Shown: one piece after another, positions 33,660 to 44,758 of the stretch
How positions within the stretch are numbered: position 1 is the first letter of the stretch
Layout of the letters: the number at the start of each line of letters is the position of its first letter
DNA from: Miscanthus floridulus
Lineage: Eukaryota; Streptophyta; Magnoliopsida; Poales; Poaceae
DNA: 64,000 bases
Direction of reading: 5' to 3'
Assembly (NCBI RefSeq): GCF_019320115.1
Contig: NC_089597.1
Location: 122,064,951 to 122,128,950, forward strand
Made by a program: the position numbers and the translations under genes
Notes under the pieces: generated by a model
What the model saw: the letters and a program-made list of their open reading frames with translations, nothing else
The model's database searches: none
What the model was told of the DNA's origin: nothing

Positions 33660-36600
33660 TAATGGAGCCATGGTGTAGATCCAATGTCACCCTCTAGCGC
33701 CTGGAGGGCCTCGTTCGTCGTGGCCTTCTTTGAGCTTAGACCGCCACTAAGGAGTGGTGGCTGCCCGACGATGAGGACGCGTCATCGCTGCCCGATGGAT
33801 ACATTGTGTCCTTCACTCACGTTCACGAGTGGGGATTCACCACCCCTGCCCACAAGTTTCTTCGAGGGTTGCTGAATTACTACAATGTGGAGCTACAACA
33901 CCTTACTCCTAATGGGATCCAGCACATTGCGGCGTTCATCGCCCTGTACGAGGGTTTCTTGGGGATTAGCCCCCACTTTGACCTGTGGTGGCACTTCTTC
34001 GCCGTCACCCTCCTAAAGAAGCGGGAAAAGAGGCAGGAGCTGAGCGTGCTGATAGGATGCATCGGCATATAGCTCCGCAACAACCGGGTCAATGAATACC
34101 CATCGATGCATCTATTGACCTCCAACAAGGGGTGGCATTCACATTGGTTCTATGTCAAGAACGACGTAGCCACCCCCTTGTTAGCGTTTACCGGATGCCT
34201 CATCGATGAGGCCCCAGAATCATGGAGGAAGTGGGGGTCCCGGATAAAGACAAGAAGAAAATTTAGGACCATCTCACCGCCATCCAATTTCTAAAGGAGA
34301 GGGGCGTGAAGGGCTTGGGGATCATCAGCGCCTACCATACGTGAAGGGTGGCGCCACTAATGAGTCATGCGCTTCCCCTATACCTGATGGCGCCCGAAGC
34401 GTCACTCGATGGGACGGCGCTTGCCGATGGAGCGCTCTCCACCTCTGAAGTGGCGTAGCTCATCAAGGAGGTGATGGAGCCTTTGCGGGATGACACTGGC
34501 GTCGCTCTTGATTTTGTGTATCCGGTGCCAGGGCACCCCCAATGTGGCTGAAACCGGGGTACATCGACTTTGTAAGTTCTCTTTCCCTGTGCCTCCTTTT
34601 TAATTGGGCTCCCGACTCTTTGATGCTGATATTGAGATAGTGGGACCAGCCAAAGAGGCTCATCCTTATGGACCACACGGCTCTGCTACCGAAGGACCCG
34701 CTCATGATGGCGGTGAATAGCACTACGGCCGAGTGGCAGAAGAAGATGAAGGAGGTCAAGAGGAAAAGGAAGCAGGAGAAACTGCAGGCACGGGAGCGAG
34801 GAGAGAAGACAGACAGTGACAACGACAATGATGATGACAAGGAGGATGACAAGGTAGTCGTAAACACCGAGTGGGGTGACCTAGGAAGCGAGGGCGCGCT
34901 GACAGTACCCACTCGTAAATGCAGGGACCCTTTTTGTTCCATGCAAGGGAAGGTGCAGCCGTGAGGCTGAAGGAGGTGGGCCGAACCATCGGCCTGTCCT
35001 TAGAACCATCAGGGGTGGGTAGATCTACCGTAGTGCCTGAGGTGCCTACAGAGGAGAGCGGCCCAACGCCGTGCCTTAGGAATCAACGGGGATGGGCGGG
35101 CCCATCTTCGTGCCCTAAGAGCCGGTGGGGGTGGGTGGATCCACCGCTACGCATGAGCCACCGAGAGAGGGGAGTGGCTCCGCCACTGTGCCTCCAGATA
35201 CAAGGGAGGTGAGGCCCTCAGCCATGGAGTAGGGGACGGGCTCAAAATGGTCCTATCCGATGAGCTAGAGCAGCAAACTAGGGGTTCGTCCCCCACAAAC
35301 ATCTCCACCGCCCAACAACACCAACGCAAGTTGCCGACTCCTCTGTTATCTCTGTTTTTCATAGTGACTCACGCCTTTTGTTTCTTTTATAGCGTCGGGA
35401 GACAGGTCAAACAGGGCACTTCTATAGCGCTAGCGCCCAAGAAAACTATTGCCCTTCAGGAAAGGTGGGGGCCACCGCCTGACATCACTCCCATTTTGGG
35501 TGAGAGTAGAGCCGATTGTTGGCCGGTCTAATGCCACCCACGGTGGTTGCCACACAACCGGTGACGGAAGTGATTCCGCTGCCAACGTCGAAGCAGGTGG
35601 AGCTATTGGCCGCACCCATTGCATCGACCACGGTGGGCATGGAGTAGCCAGATGAGGTCTCACCGATAGAGGTAGAGGTGATGGTGGCTATGACAGATGG
35701 GTCGCAGCCAGAAGCCATGGTGGTGGCACCCGAGGCAGCGGCGCATGCCGTGCCACGACGGCCCCAGAGACGAGGACCGCTGTGGGCGGGACAGAGGGGG
35801 TCATGGCCAAGGGACCCTCAGACACCATGGTGGGTGCCGAGGAGACCAGCAGGGAGTTATCCTTGGTCCTGACATCGGACGGCCACCACCCACCCGCACG
35901 GGATGAGCCCCCGCTCCAGTGGGTGAGTCCGTTGGATGTCATCGAAACTCTTCACCCTCGATGATGCCGCCGAGGACATGGAGTGGGAGAAGCTCAACAA
36001 GGCATTCACGGCCGTGCTGGAAGCTCTGAACCAGGCTAGGAGTGCCCTTCGAGATGTAATTGTTCCCACCGGCTGGGTATTTCACTTGGTCTTGCCTCTC
36101 GATCTCTTTTCCCTTCATCTATTTTTGTTTTCTGACCACCGTCTTTTTTCAGTCTCTTATTGCTCGTAGCCAGGAGAAATCCTAGTTCCTTTGCAAACAT
36201 AAGGGGGATTGGGACTGCCTCGTTGATGAGGCATGGTTGCATAGGGATGTCACCGCCCAGCTCCGATAGAGGGTGGCTGAGTTGACTCCCCTTGCCACGA
36301 AGGCGGACAATCTTCAACGGCGGGTGGCTGAGGCTCGTCGGGATGCGGAGGACGCCGAGAAGTCTTTTAATGAACTATCAGAGAGGGCATGGTGGGATTA
36401 GGAGGAGGACACCAGAGTGCAGAGGGAGCAGGACGAGCTACTCTAGCGGGATGCTGAGACTTGCCAGCGGATCATCGACCTCCTAGCCGAGGCTAAGAAG
36501 GAGCGGGGTCTTAGGCTGGAAGCCGAGGAGAGGTCTGCATCCCAAGAGCAGAGGGCAAAACTAGACGCTGAGGCAGTTGCTCGGCTTTGCAAGGAGTGAG

Positions 36601-37190
36601 ACGAGCTACGACAAACTGTGGAGAGGCTCCGCCTAGAGCATGGTACGGCCCATGGGGAGCACAACTAGGCTATCCGAGAGCGCGACGCAGCGCAGTAGAG
36701 GATCAGCTCCATCCAGGCCGAGTTCAAGACCATGAAAGCCTAGAAGCTGGAGGCCAAGGGCACTGCTGCTAGACTAGCCATGGATCTCACTGAGGCGAGG
36801 GGTCTCCTTCAGGCGGAGAGTGATGAGCTCGATGTCCTGAAGGTTGCCCTTGGCGTAGTCTGCGATGACCTACAGGTGGTGCAGGTGGAGGGGACCAGCT
36901 CGCTCGCAGACCGTGCCGTAGATATCATGGTGTGGGTGCACCAGTTGGAGAAGGAAGCTCTTTGCTCAGGGATCATCCAAGCCTTCGCCATCGCCCGCTC
37001 GCATTATGATGACAACATTGACTTGGAGGCGATGAGCCTTGGTTTTGCGCTAGGCTATGAACCCTTCGAGCTGGATGAAATAGAAGTGATGGTGACTCCT
37101 CTTGTAGAAACCCTAGCGAGCAAAGTTGAAGATATGGTTCTCCTCCGGAGGAATGAGTCTGATGGATATTTATCTGTAATCTATGGATAA
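33660..37190 (+). pseudogene. Tat-2 antisense extra ORF (aORF)
   Basis: Gene-like region opposite in strand to the Tat-2 pol. N-terminal blocks: DGYIVSFTHVHEWGFTTPAHKF, then LTPNGIQHIAAFIALYEGFLG and ISPHFDLWWHFF (33800-33995), then NKGWHSHWFYVKNDVATPLLAFTG (34125-34195). The middle (34300-36300) is variable with possible introns (GTAAGT near 34575). 36290-36780 encodes a coiled coil (QRRVAEARRDAEDAEKSF, LLAEAKKERGLRLEAEERSA) interrupted mainly by TAG codons. The C-terminus is open from 36780 to 37190. It is homologous to the antisense region of Tat-3. Known as an accessory ORF of Tat elements with no established function. Confidence 0.75.
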
Positions 37191-37539
37191 GTGTCGGCAC
37201 TTTTGTATTTTGAAAATAGATTCACAACTTCATTTCGTTTAAACAAATTTGCAATTTCATTTCGCTTGATTTACAACTTCATTTCCCTTTTTGCATTCAA
37301 AAAAGGTGCTCATGCAATCTGATCATTCCATTCGTTAAGACCGTACGGCCTGAGGTGTATAAGAGGAAAACTTTGATTATGCTGGTGAGCAAAGTTACCA
37401 TAGTCGTTGCAACGTGGGTTTTTTGCAGTCTGACCAGACACACTCGGTTATTTGTTCCCACAAACCTTGCCACTAGCCTTAACGAGAGGAAGAGGTTTGA
37501 TGAAGTGACTATTTTGAAAAAAGAGGGTATTTATACCTT

Positions 37540-39500
37540 TATCAGCCCCCGAGTGAGATCCGACCCCTTGCGGTTTGCTGGGGTCGAATGTCACTAGAGA
37601 CCGAAGAGAGGATAGCGAAACTACTCTTGTATTTGCACATACCCCTTCCTTAGGATTTTAGCTATCATTCTGCGACCATGCGTTCAGTCTCATTACAAGT
37701 CTGGCCTTCCCCGAGCCCTCACGTGTGGTGGGGATTCAGTCAAAGGTCGGCTCGTTTTTGTGACTATCACCTCGTCTATGGTTTCGCAACTGGAGGGGTT
37801 GAGGCAATGTTACTTGTCTCGATGGCTCGAGTGACGCGCTTGATGAGCTCCCTAATGGGGATGTTCTAATGGAATACGGTCCCGTCGCTCATGATAGGGT
37901 CAGCAAAGCCCTCAGGTGGCATTCCGTTGCTCCTTAACCCGCCTTCCAATAGATTCCCCCTCAATGGGGATTCTATGGGCTCGGCTAGAGGCTGGATTGA
38001 ACTAGAAGGTTGAGATGATCATATCTGCCTCTATGTGGGTTGGGCGAAGGCCGCTAAAGCTCATCTGCATTTTCTCCCCTAGCTCTTGTTCGATGCGAGG
38101 TGGCCTCGGGCCCTTCGTGGACCAGCCTTCGAACCTTGGTCTTTCAATCTAGGATCGCACGGCTTGAGCCCCCGAGCCCCTCAGGGTCTGATAGAGATCA
38201 GCCATGTTTCACGCATCTCCCCGTCCTTGGTTTCTGCAACCAGAGGGGCTGAGCTAACAACACTTGCCTCGACGGCTCGAGTGTCGCGCTCAATGAGCTC
38301 GCTAATGGGCATATTCGTGTGGAATCCAGGTCTGTCATCCACTGATGGGGTCGGTAGAGCCCTCATGTGGCATTCTACTACTTCTTAACCTGCCTCTCGG
38401 CAGATGCCCGAGCTATTTGATAGGCTTGGGTGACCCGTTGGCCTCTCCTCGATAGAGAATCTATGGGTTTTGTTCGAGGTTAGAATCAAATGAGAAAGGT
38501 CGAGATGTCTCTATCTACTTCTAAGTAGGGTCAGGCAAGGCCATTGGGGCTCATCTTGGTTTTTCTCCCTAGCTCTATTTGACATGAGGCGGCCTTGAGC
38601 CCTTCGTGGGCTGGCCTTTGAACCTCAGTCAGTTGTTGTTTCATATCGAATGAGGCGACTACCGCTTCGTGACGCGATGCAAAGCATTGAGATGCAGCAA
38701 TTGCATATGCAACGCTTGGATGTATGGAATGAATGTATGATATAACGAAAGCAAGGGTCAGTGATGTTACCTTGGTGGCATGAGTGACCGGAAGCTCTTA
38801 TCGGACATGTCCGTGTGGAGTTTGGGTCTGACATTTGCGACGGGGTCGGCGTAACCTGCACGAGCTTTGCAATTTTTTGTTCCTGTCTCTCGGCAGCGAT
38901 CTGAGCTATTCGATCGACTTGGGCGGCTTGACAGCTTCTTCTTGAAGGAGATTCCATAGGTAGACCCCTCCGAACCCTTCTTGAGAAGGGGATGCTAAAG
39001 CTTGGGGTGTGGGGACAAAGAATTTGATTACGCTGGTGAACAAAAATGCCATAACCGCTGGGGCATAAGGTCTAGTGGTTCATCTAGTTTAACTCAAAGT
39101 TTACACTCGCACACGATGCCTCTGGTTTTTTAAACGTAAGGAGGGGTCGAGCGAAGAGAATGTCTAAATGAGTAGACACTCTCGGCAGCCCCCAAGCGAT
39201 GTCTGTGCCCCTGCCGTTGCTAGGGTCGGAGGCTCGGTAGTAAATTATCACATAAAGTAAGTAAATAGGGGTGCTTATCTTTCGATGGCCATTCATTCAG
39301 TGTTCGCCTGGGCCATCCGATCGACTCAGGAGGCCTATTGGTATCCCCTTGATGGAGGTTCCATCGTTGGGTCCTTCTAGGTCCTGCCTAGGGAAGAAGA
39401 GAGCCGTCTGCATGCGCGTGCACCTTGTTTCGCACGCCCCGCGTGTGGTAGTGGTGGGCCATGCCCAAGCCATGTCCTATTGATCTAGGCGCCATCTCAT
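37540..39500. repeat. Long tandem repeats in the Tat-2 3' region
   Basis: Diverged units of roughly 450 bp; ATGGCTCGAGTGACGCGCTTGATGAGCTC near 37820 recurs as ACGGCTCGAGTGTCGCGCTCAATGAGCTC near 38270, and related blocks follow near 38800 and 39300. A separate motif, GAGTGAGGTCCGACCCCT, occurs near 40780 (GAGTGAGATCCGACCCCT near 37550). Non-coding. Confidence 0.65.
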
Positions 39501-39812
39501 CAAGCAGGGCGCATCCCATCGATCAAGACGCGTCCCCTCAAATTCCCATCAACATCGAATTCCCATCTGCATTGAATAAAGGAAGGGAGAGGGTTTTCCC
39601 CCCAACCCTTCGCCTTTCTCCAACTGCTACATCTCCTCCTTAAATAGGGGAAGGGAGAGGGTTCTCATCCCATTCCTCTGCCTATTCTTGAGCTACTGCC
39701 TCTTCTCCTTTTCCTTTTTCACCGTGAGCGTTCACATGTCATGGCGGTTCCTAAGTGAGAGAGGGTAATGCGAGGGAGAGGAGAACTCACAAATCCGTTC
39801 GTGAATCTAGAG

Positions 39813-40060
39813 CATGATGTCGAGTGGGAGGTCATCCAACGTAGATGATATGGTGCTGGCCGCCTTCGCCGAGAAGGGGCCGCTTTCGCCGAAGGAGGAG
39901 GCGCGCTGGAGGGTGCCGCCCATCGCCGGCTTTGTCCCCGCCTGCGAGGCCTTCGTTGGGATGGAGCTGTATGAAAACTTCTTTCGGTGAATCTTTTGTG
40001 GGTGAGCCTTGTTGGTGGGGAAGCCATAGATGGACTGCATTGATGGGGGGCTTCGCCCTT
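39813..40060 (+). pseudogene. Possible second aORF-like fragment
   Basis: From ATG 39813 a short frame reads LAAFAEKGPLSPKEEARWRVPP, resembling the N-terminus of the Tat-3 antisense ORF (AFVMKGFLPPREVAHWRVP); a later LMGGFAL is like its LIGGFALQ. Weak similarity judged by eye; it could be chance. Confidence 0.35.
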
Positions 40061-40147
40061 GTAGCCGCTCAGATCGGCCAGTTCATGAAGTTTGACGAGA
40101 TGTGGAGACATCCACCAGTAATGATGGCCATACTTCAGCGGGCAGTG

Positions 40148-40331
40148 TCCCCGTCGAGGTGCCGTTGTCAGGGTTGTGGCTGATCACGATGGCATAGTCC
40201 CTGCATGCCCCGGCGAAGACGCCACGGTCACCGATGTGGTGCTCGACATTGCAGATGACGGCACCCTCAGGGATCCCGCGGAGTGGTAGGACGTTGCCGA
40301 TAGAGAGCGTGGCGTGGCAGCCATAGTAGTA
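40148..40331 (-). pseudogene. RPL8: Fragment of the 60S ribosomal protein L8 (uL2) gene
   Basis: About 60 stop-free codons on the minus strand reading [19 protein letters not shown], then [16 protein letters not shown], then [15 protein letters not shown]. These are the central conserved blocks of cytosolic ribosomal protein L8 (ATL..GNVLPLR.IPEGAVVCNVEHH.GDRG). No intron interrupts it, and neither the N-terminal nor the C-terminal RNA-binding parts of L8 are present. It lies between the integrase (ends 40862) and the antisense ORF of Tat-2, so it appears to be a host exon piece caught in the retroelement. Substitutions at conserved sites (GACRD for ASGD) indicate it is not under selection. 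Confidence 0.85.
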
Positions 40332-40861
40332 TTTAGAGTAGAACTAGTCAGAAAATATAATCGTTTAAGTTGTGGGGGAGCTCCCATGTCAATAGTTTTT
40401 CATATTCATGAATACATCAGTCCCTTTTCATGATGAAATCACTTTGTAAGCGATGAATTTGTGCAAAAAAGAATAAGTTCTGAAATTTCATTACGGCAAA
40501 TAGCTTTTTAGCTCTTCTCCCTCTTTTTGTAAAAGAGGTTCAGTGCCTTTCGACCCTTCCCATAGTTAAGGTCACAAAAAGCTTGGAGTGCAGGGGAGCC
40601 AATTCTGATCACACTGGTGAGCAAAGAGATCATAGCCGCTGGGGCGTGGGTTTCTCGCAGTCCTACCAGTTATACTCAGAGCTTGTTCCTAAAATCCTAG
40701 CCCTTAGGACTTACTATGAGAAAAGAGGGAAAACACAGAGAATGTTTATAAGATAAACGTACTCAAACTAGCCCCGAGTGAGGTCCGACCCCTCGCACTT
40801 GCAGGGGTCAGATGTCATGAAAGATTGAGGATTTTGATGACAAAACTGATAAGAGAAAGTA

Positions 40862-42180
40862 TGCATTTATTTAGGGGTAAAAATGACGTAGCTGCTCGAT
40901 GTTCTAGGCATTGGTGAAGACCTCGTCGTCGATGGTTTTCAGCTTGTAGGCGCCTAGCCAGAGTACTTCTGCGATGATGTATGGCCCCTCCCAGGGCGGG
41001 TAGAGCTTGTGGCGGTCCTTATTGCTCTAGACAAGGTGAAGGACTAGGTCCCCGACGTTGAAGGCTTGGCCCCGCACCCGTCGGCTTTGGTACCGTCACA
41101 ACGCCTATTGGTACTTGGCCAAGCGAAGGAGGGTGATGTCATGTGCTTTGTCTAGCTGGTCCATGGTGTCCTCATGGGATGCCTTGGCTCCCTATTTGCC
41201 GTATGCCTAGATCCTTGGCGCTCCATAGTCAAGGTCGGTTGGGAGGATGGCCTCGGAACCATAGACCATGAAGAAGGGCATGTAGCCGGTGGCTCGGCTG
41301 GGGGTTGTCCTCAAGCTCTAGAGTACTGAAGGAAGCTCGGTGACCAAGCATGCACCAAATTTGTTCAACCGGTTGAAGATCCTAGGTTTAAGACCCTATA
41401 GGAGCTTGCCATTTGCGTGCTTGACCTACCCGTTCATTCGGGGGTGCGCGACGGTGGCCCAATCGACCTGGATATGGTTTTCATCGTAGAATCAAGGGAA
41501 CTTCTTGCTGGTGAACTATGTGCCATTATCCATAATGATGGAGTTCAGTACTCCAAAGCGATGGATGATGTCGAGGAAGAACATCACGGCTTGCTCAGAC
41601 TTGATCGCGGAGATCGACTGAGCTTCTATCCATTTTGTGAATTTGTCTATGGTGACAAGCAAGTGGGTGTATCCTCTAGGTGCCTTCTTGAGAGGTCCCA
41701 CTAGATCGAGCCCCTAGACTATGAAGGGCCACGTGATGGGGATCATCTGGAGTGCCTGGGCTAGGAGGTGAGTTTGTCGAGCATAGTACTGACACCCTTC
41801 GCAGGTGCGCATGATCTACTCGGCGTCGGCTACTACAGTGGGCCAGTAGAAGCCCTATAGGAATGCCTTTCCAACTAAGGTTCTAGGCACAGCGTGGTCA
41901 CCACAGACCCCACCATGGATATCGCTCAGCAAATGCTTCCCCTGCTCGATGGGGATGCAACGCTATAGGATCCCAGTGTGGCTTCATTTGTAGAGTTCGC
42001 CCTCCACAAGAATGAAACATTTGGCGTGGCGTGCGAGCCATCGAGCCTCCATCTTGTCCGTCGGTAGTGTGTCATGGAGTAGGTAGTTGAGGTAGAGCGT
42101 TCTCCAGTTGAACAGAGGGTCAAGCTCTATCACTGGATCTTCTTCAAGCTCCATGACCTTGGGGCTAGACGGAGCCATCG
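40862..42180 (-). pseudogene. Tat-2 integrase pseudogene
   Basis: Minus strand. The N-terminal zinc-binding half is visible near 41830-41780 (CEGCQYYARQTH). The core follows: LDLVGPLKKAPRGYTHLLVTIDKFTKWIEA (the two halves at 41720-41630), with the first Asp, and IIMDNGT with the second Asp (41530-41516). The third catalytic block reads NG-stop-VKHAN instead of NGQVERAN: the Gln codon is TAG (41426-41428) and the catalytic Glu is Lys (41420-41422). The C-terminus ends EQLRHFYP-stop at about 40865. Inactive. Confidence 0.85.
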
Positions 42181-42466
42181 GTTGGTTAGCCCTCGAGGCT
42201 GGATCGGGCGGACAGTCGTTGGCCTATTCTGACCCTTCATAGTGCACCGAGGGCTTGTGTTGGTCGCTAGCGAAGACTTTTGTTGGCATCAGCTCTCGGC
42301 TGGATGCCGCCTTCGCAAGCACGTCGGCCGCCTCGTTGAGGCACCTTGGGATGTGATTGAGTTCGAGGCCATCGAATTTGTCCTCTAGCCGTCAGACTTC
42401 TTGGTAGTATACATCCATCATGGCATCATGACAGCTTGACTCCTTCATGACTTGGTTGATGACCAG

Positions 42467-42900
42467 CTAGGAGTCACCTTGGATGTCGAGGCGCCGGATG
42501 CCCAACTCGATGGCAATGTGTAGCTCGTTGATGAGTGCTTCATACTCAGCCACATTATTGGATGCAGGGAAATGGAGAGGAACCATATACCTCATGTGTA
42601 CCCCAAGGGGTGATACAAAGACCAACCCCATGCCGATGCCTTTCTTCATCAGTGACCCATCGAAATACATGGTCCAGTACTCTTGATCGATGGCCACCGG
42701 CAGCATTTGGACCACGGTCCAATCCACGATGAAGTCAGCCAACACCTGGGACTTGATCGCCGTTCGGGAGGCATACGTAATGCCCTAATCCATCAACTCA
42801 AGTGCCCACTTTGCAGTTCTTCCTGTGGCGTCCTGGCTTTGGATGACCTCGCCGAGGGGGAACGATGTCATGACCGTCACCGGGTGTGACTCGAAGTAGT
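42467..42900 (-). pseudogene. Tat-2 RNase H pseudogene
   Basis: Minus strand, open from 42745 to 42467. Catalytic-type blocks: YFDGSLMKKGIGMGLVFVSP (Asp), NNVAEYEALINELHIAIELG (Glu) and LDIQGDS (Asp), ordered as in Gypsy RNase H. It lies between RT and integrase, with stops on both sides. Confidence 0.85.
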
Positions 42901-43249
42901 GGCGTAGCTTCCTCTTGGTGATGAGGACATCATATAGGAGCTTCTGGATTTGGAGTAGCGGGTCTTAGAGTCGGATAGTACCTCACTGATGAAGTACACA
43001 TGGTGCTATACCTTGAGGGCGGGGCCCTCTTCTTCCCGCTCCACTACCAGGGTAGCGCTGACCACTTGCATGGTGACCGCTATGTATAGCAGAAAGGATT
43101 CTCCATTGGTTGGAAGAACCAAGATTGGGGCCTTTGTCAGAAGCAGTTTAACCATGTCAAGTGCCTCCTAGGCCTCGGATGTCCACTCGAAGCGGTCGGC
43201 TTTCTTCAAGAGTCGATAAAGGGGGAGACCTCATTCACTGAGGCACGAG

Positions 43250-44120
43250 ATGAATCGACTGAGTGCGGCGAGGCACCCTGTGACTCGCTAAACCCCCTTT
43301 ATGATCTGAATCGGGCCATCCTTGTGGTGGCTAAGATTTTCTCTAGGTTGGCTTCGATGTCGCGCTCAGAGACGATGAAGCCGAGCAGCATACCCCTCGG
43401 GACCCCAAAAACACACTTCTCGGGATTGAGTTTGATGCAATTCGCTCGGAGTTTTGCAAAGGTCTGCTCAAGATTGGCAACGAGGTGGCCAGCCCGCTTG
43501 GACTTGACCACGATGTCGTCAACGTAGGCCTCAATGGTTCGCTCGATGAGGTCCCCAAAGCATTTGAGCATACAGCGCTGGTATGTAGCCCTAGCGTTCT
43601 TTAGACCAAACGGCATTGAGATGTAGCAGAACGATCCGAAGGGGGTGATGAAAGATGTTGCGAGCTGGTCAGACTCTTTCATCATGATTTGATGGTATCG
43701 GGAGTATGCATCAAGGAAGCAGAGGGTTTCGCACCCCAAGGTAGAGTCGACTATTTGGTCTATGCACGGCAAAAGGAAATGGATCCTTTGAGCATGCCTT
43801 GTTGAGACCCGTATAGTCAACACACATTCTCTATTTCCCACTCTTCTTTCGTACAAGAACGGGATTGGCTAACCACTCTGGGTGGTATACTTTCTTAATG
43901 AATCCAGCCACCGAAAGTTTTGCTATCTCCTCATCGATGGCCCTATGTTTCTCCTCGTCGAAGCGACGCAGGTGTTGCTTCATTGGCTTGGAGCCTAGGT
44001 GGATCTTCAAGGTATGCTCGGTGACTTCCCTTGGGATGCCTGGCATGTCCAAGGGTTTCCACGTGAAGATGTCTCTATTGGCGCGGGGAAGCCGACGAGC
44101 GTGCCTTCCTATTTAGAGGA
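43250..44120 (-). pseudogene. Tat-2 reverse transcriptase pseudogene
   Basis: Minus strand. IAKLSVAGFIKKVYHPEWLA (about 43925-43870), a TAG at 43831-43833 in the Trp position of NGKWRMCVDY, a frame change near 43790, then IDQIVDSTLG, CFLDAYSRYHQI, PFGLKNARATYQRCM, the polymerase active site YVDDIVVK (near 43510) and NPEKCVFGV. The frame from 43856 to 43299 is open, but the two halves are out of frame. Inactive. Confidence 0.88.
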
Positions 44121-44281
44121 AAGTGGGGTACCGAAGCACACCGTTTTACCCTTGGTGCTCCTGGGGTCTATGAGGACTTCTCTAGAGCCCTCTGTAGACT
44201 CAAACGACTTGGTTGACTTCTTAGCATTGGGCGCTTCTTCGGTGACCTCCCTAAGGGCGGTGAGCTCCCTAGAGGCGACGA

Positions 44282-44660
44282 TTACTGTGGCGTGACCGCA
44301 GCACTCGACCTCGCACTCATAGGCGTGCTAGAAGGAGGTGCCAATGGTAATGACCCCATAGGGGCCGGTATTTTTAGCTTGAGGTATGTATAGTTGCGGA
44401 CGGCCAGGAACTTTGCATAGCATGGACGTCCTAGGATGGCGTGGAAGGTTCTGGGCAACCCAACCACCTCAAAGGTGAGGGTTTCAGTGCTATAATTGAA
44501 CTGAACCCTGAAGGTAATGGGCATATCGATCTCATCGAGCATCTTGGTGTACATGATATTGAGGCCGCTGCCTCCATCCATCAGTGCTTTGGTGAGCCGC
44601 TTCAGGCCAATGATCGGGTCGACCATGAGCGGATATCTCACTGGATGCGGGACGCTCTCT
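44282..44660 (-). pseudogene. Tat-2 aspartic protease pseudogene
   Basis: Minus strand, open 44641-44282. Active site LMDGGSGLNIMYTKMLDEI, then FHAILGRPCYAKFLAVRNYT about 60 residues on. Same architecture as Tat-1. The continuation towards the RT is broken by stops near 44280 and 44120. Confidence 0.85.
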
Positions 44661-44758
44661 AGATGGTCGGTCCGATCGAAGGTTATGGTAGGCTATGACC
44701 ACCAGAGGAAGGGAGGTGTGGCTGGTTCAGCTGTATAGACCTCATAGCGTGTGACCTT

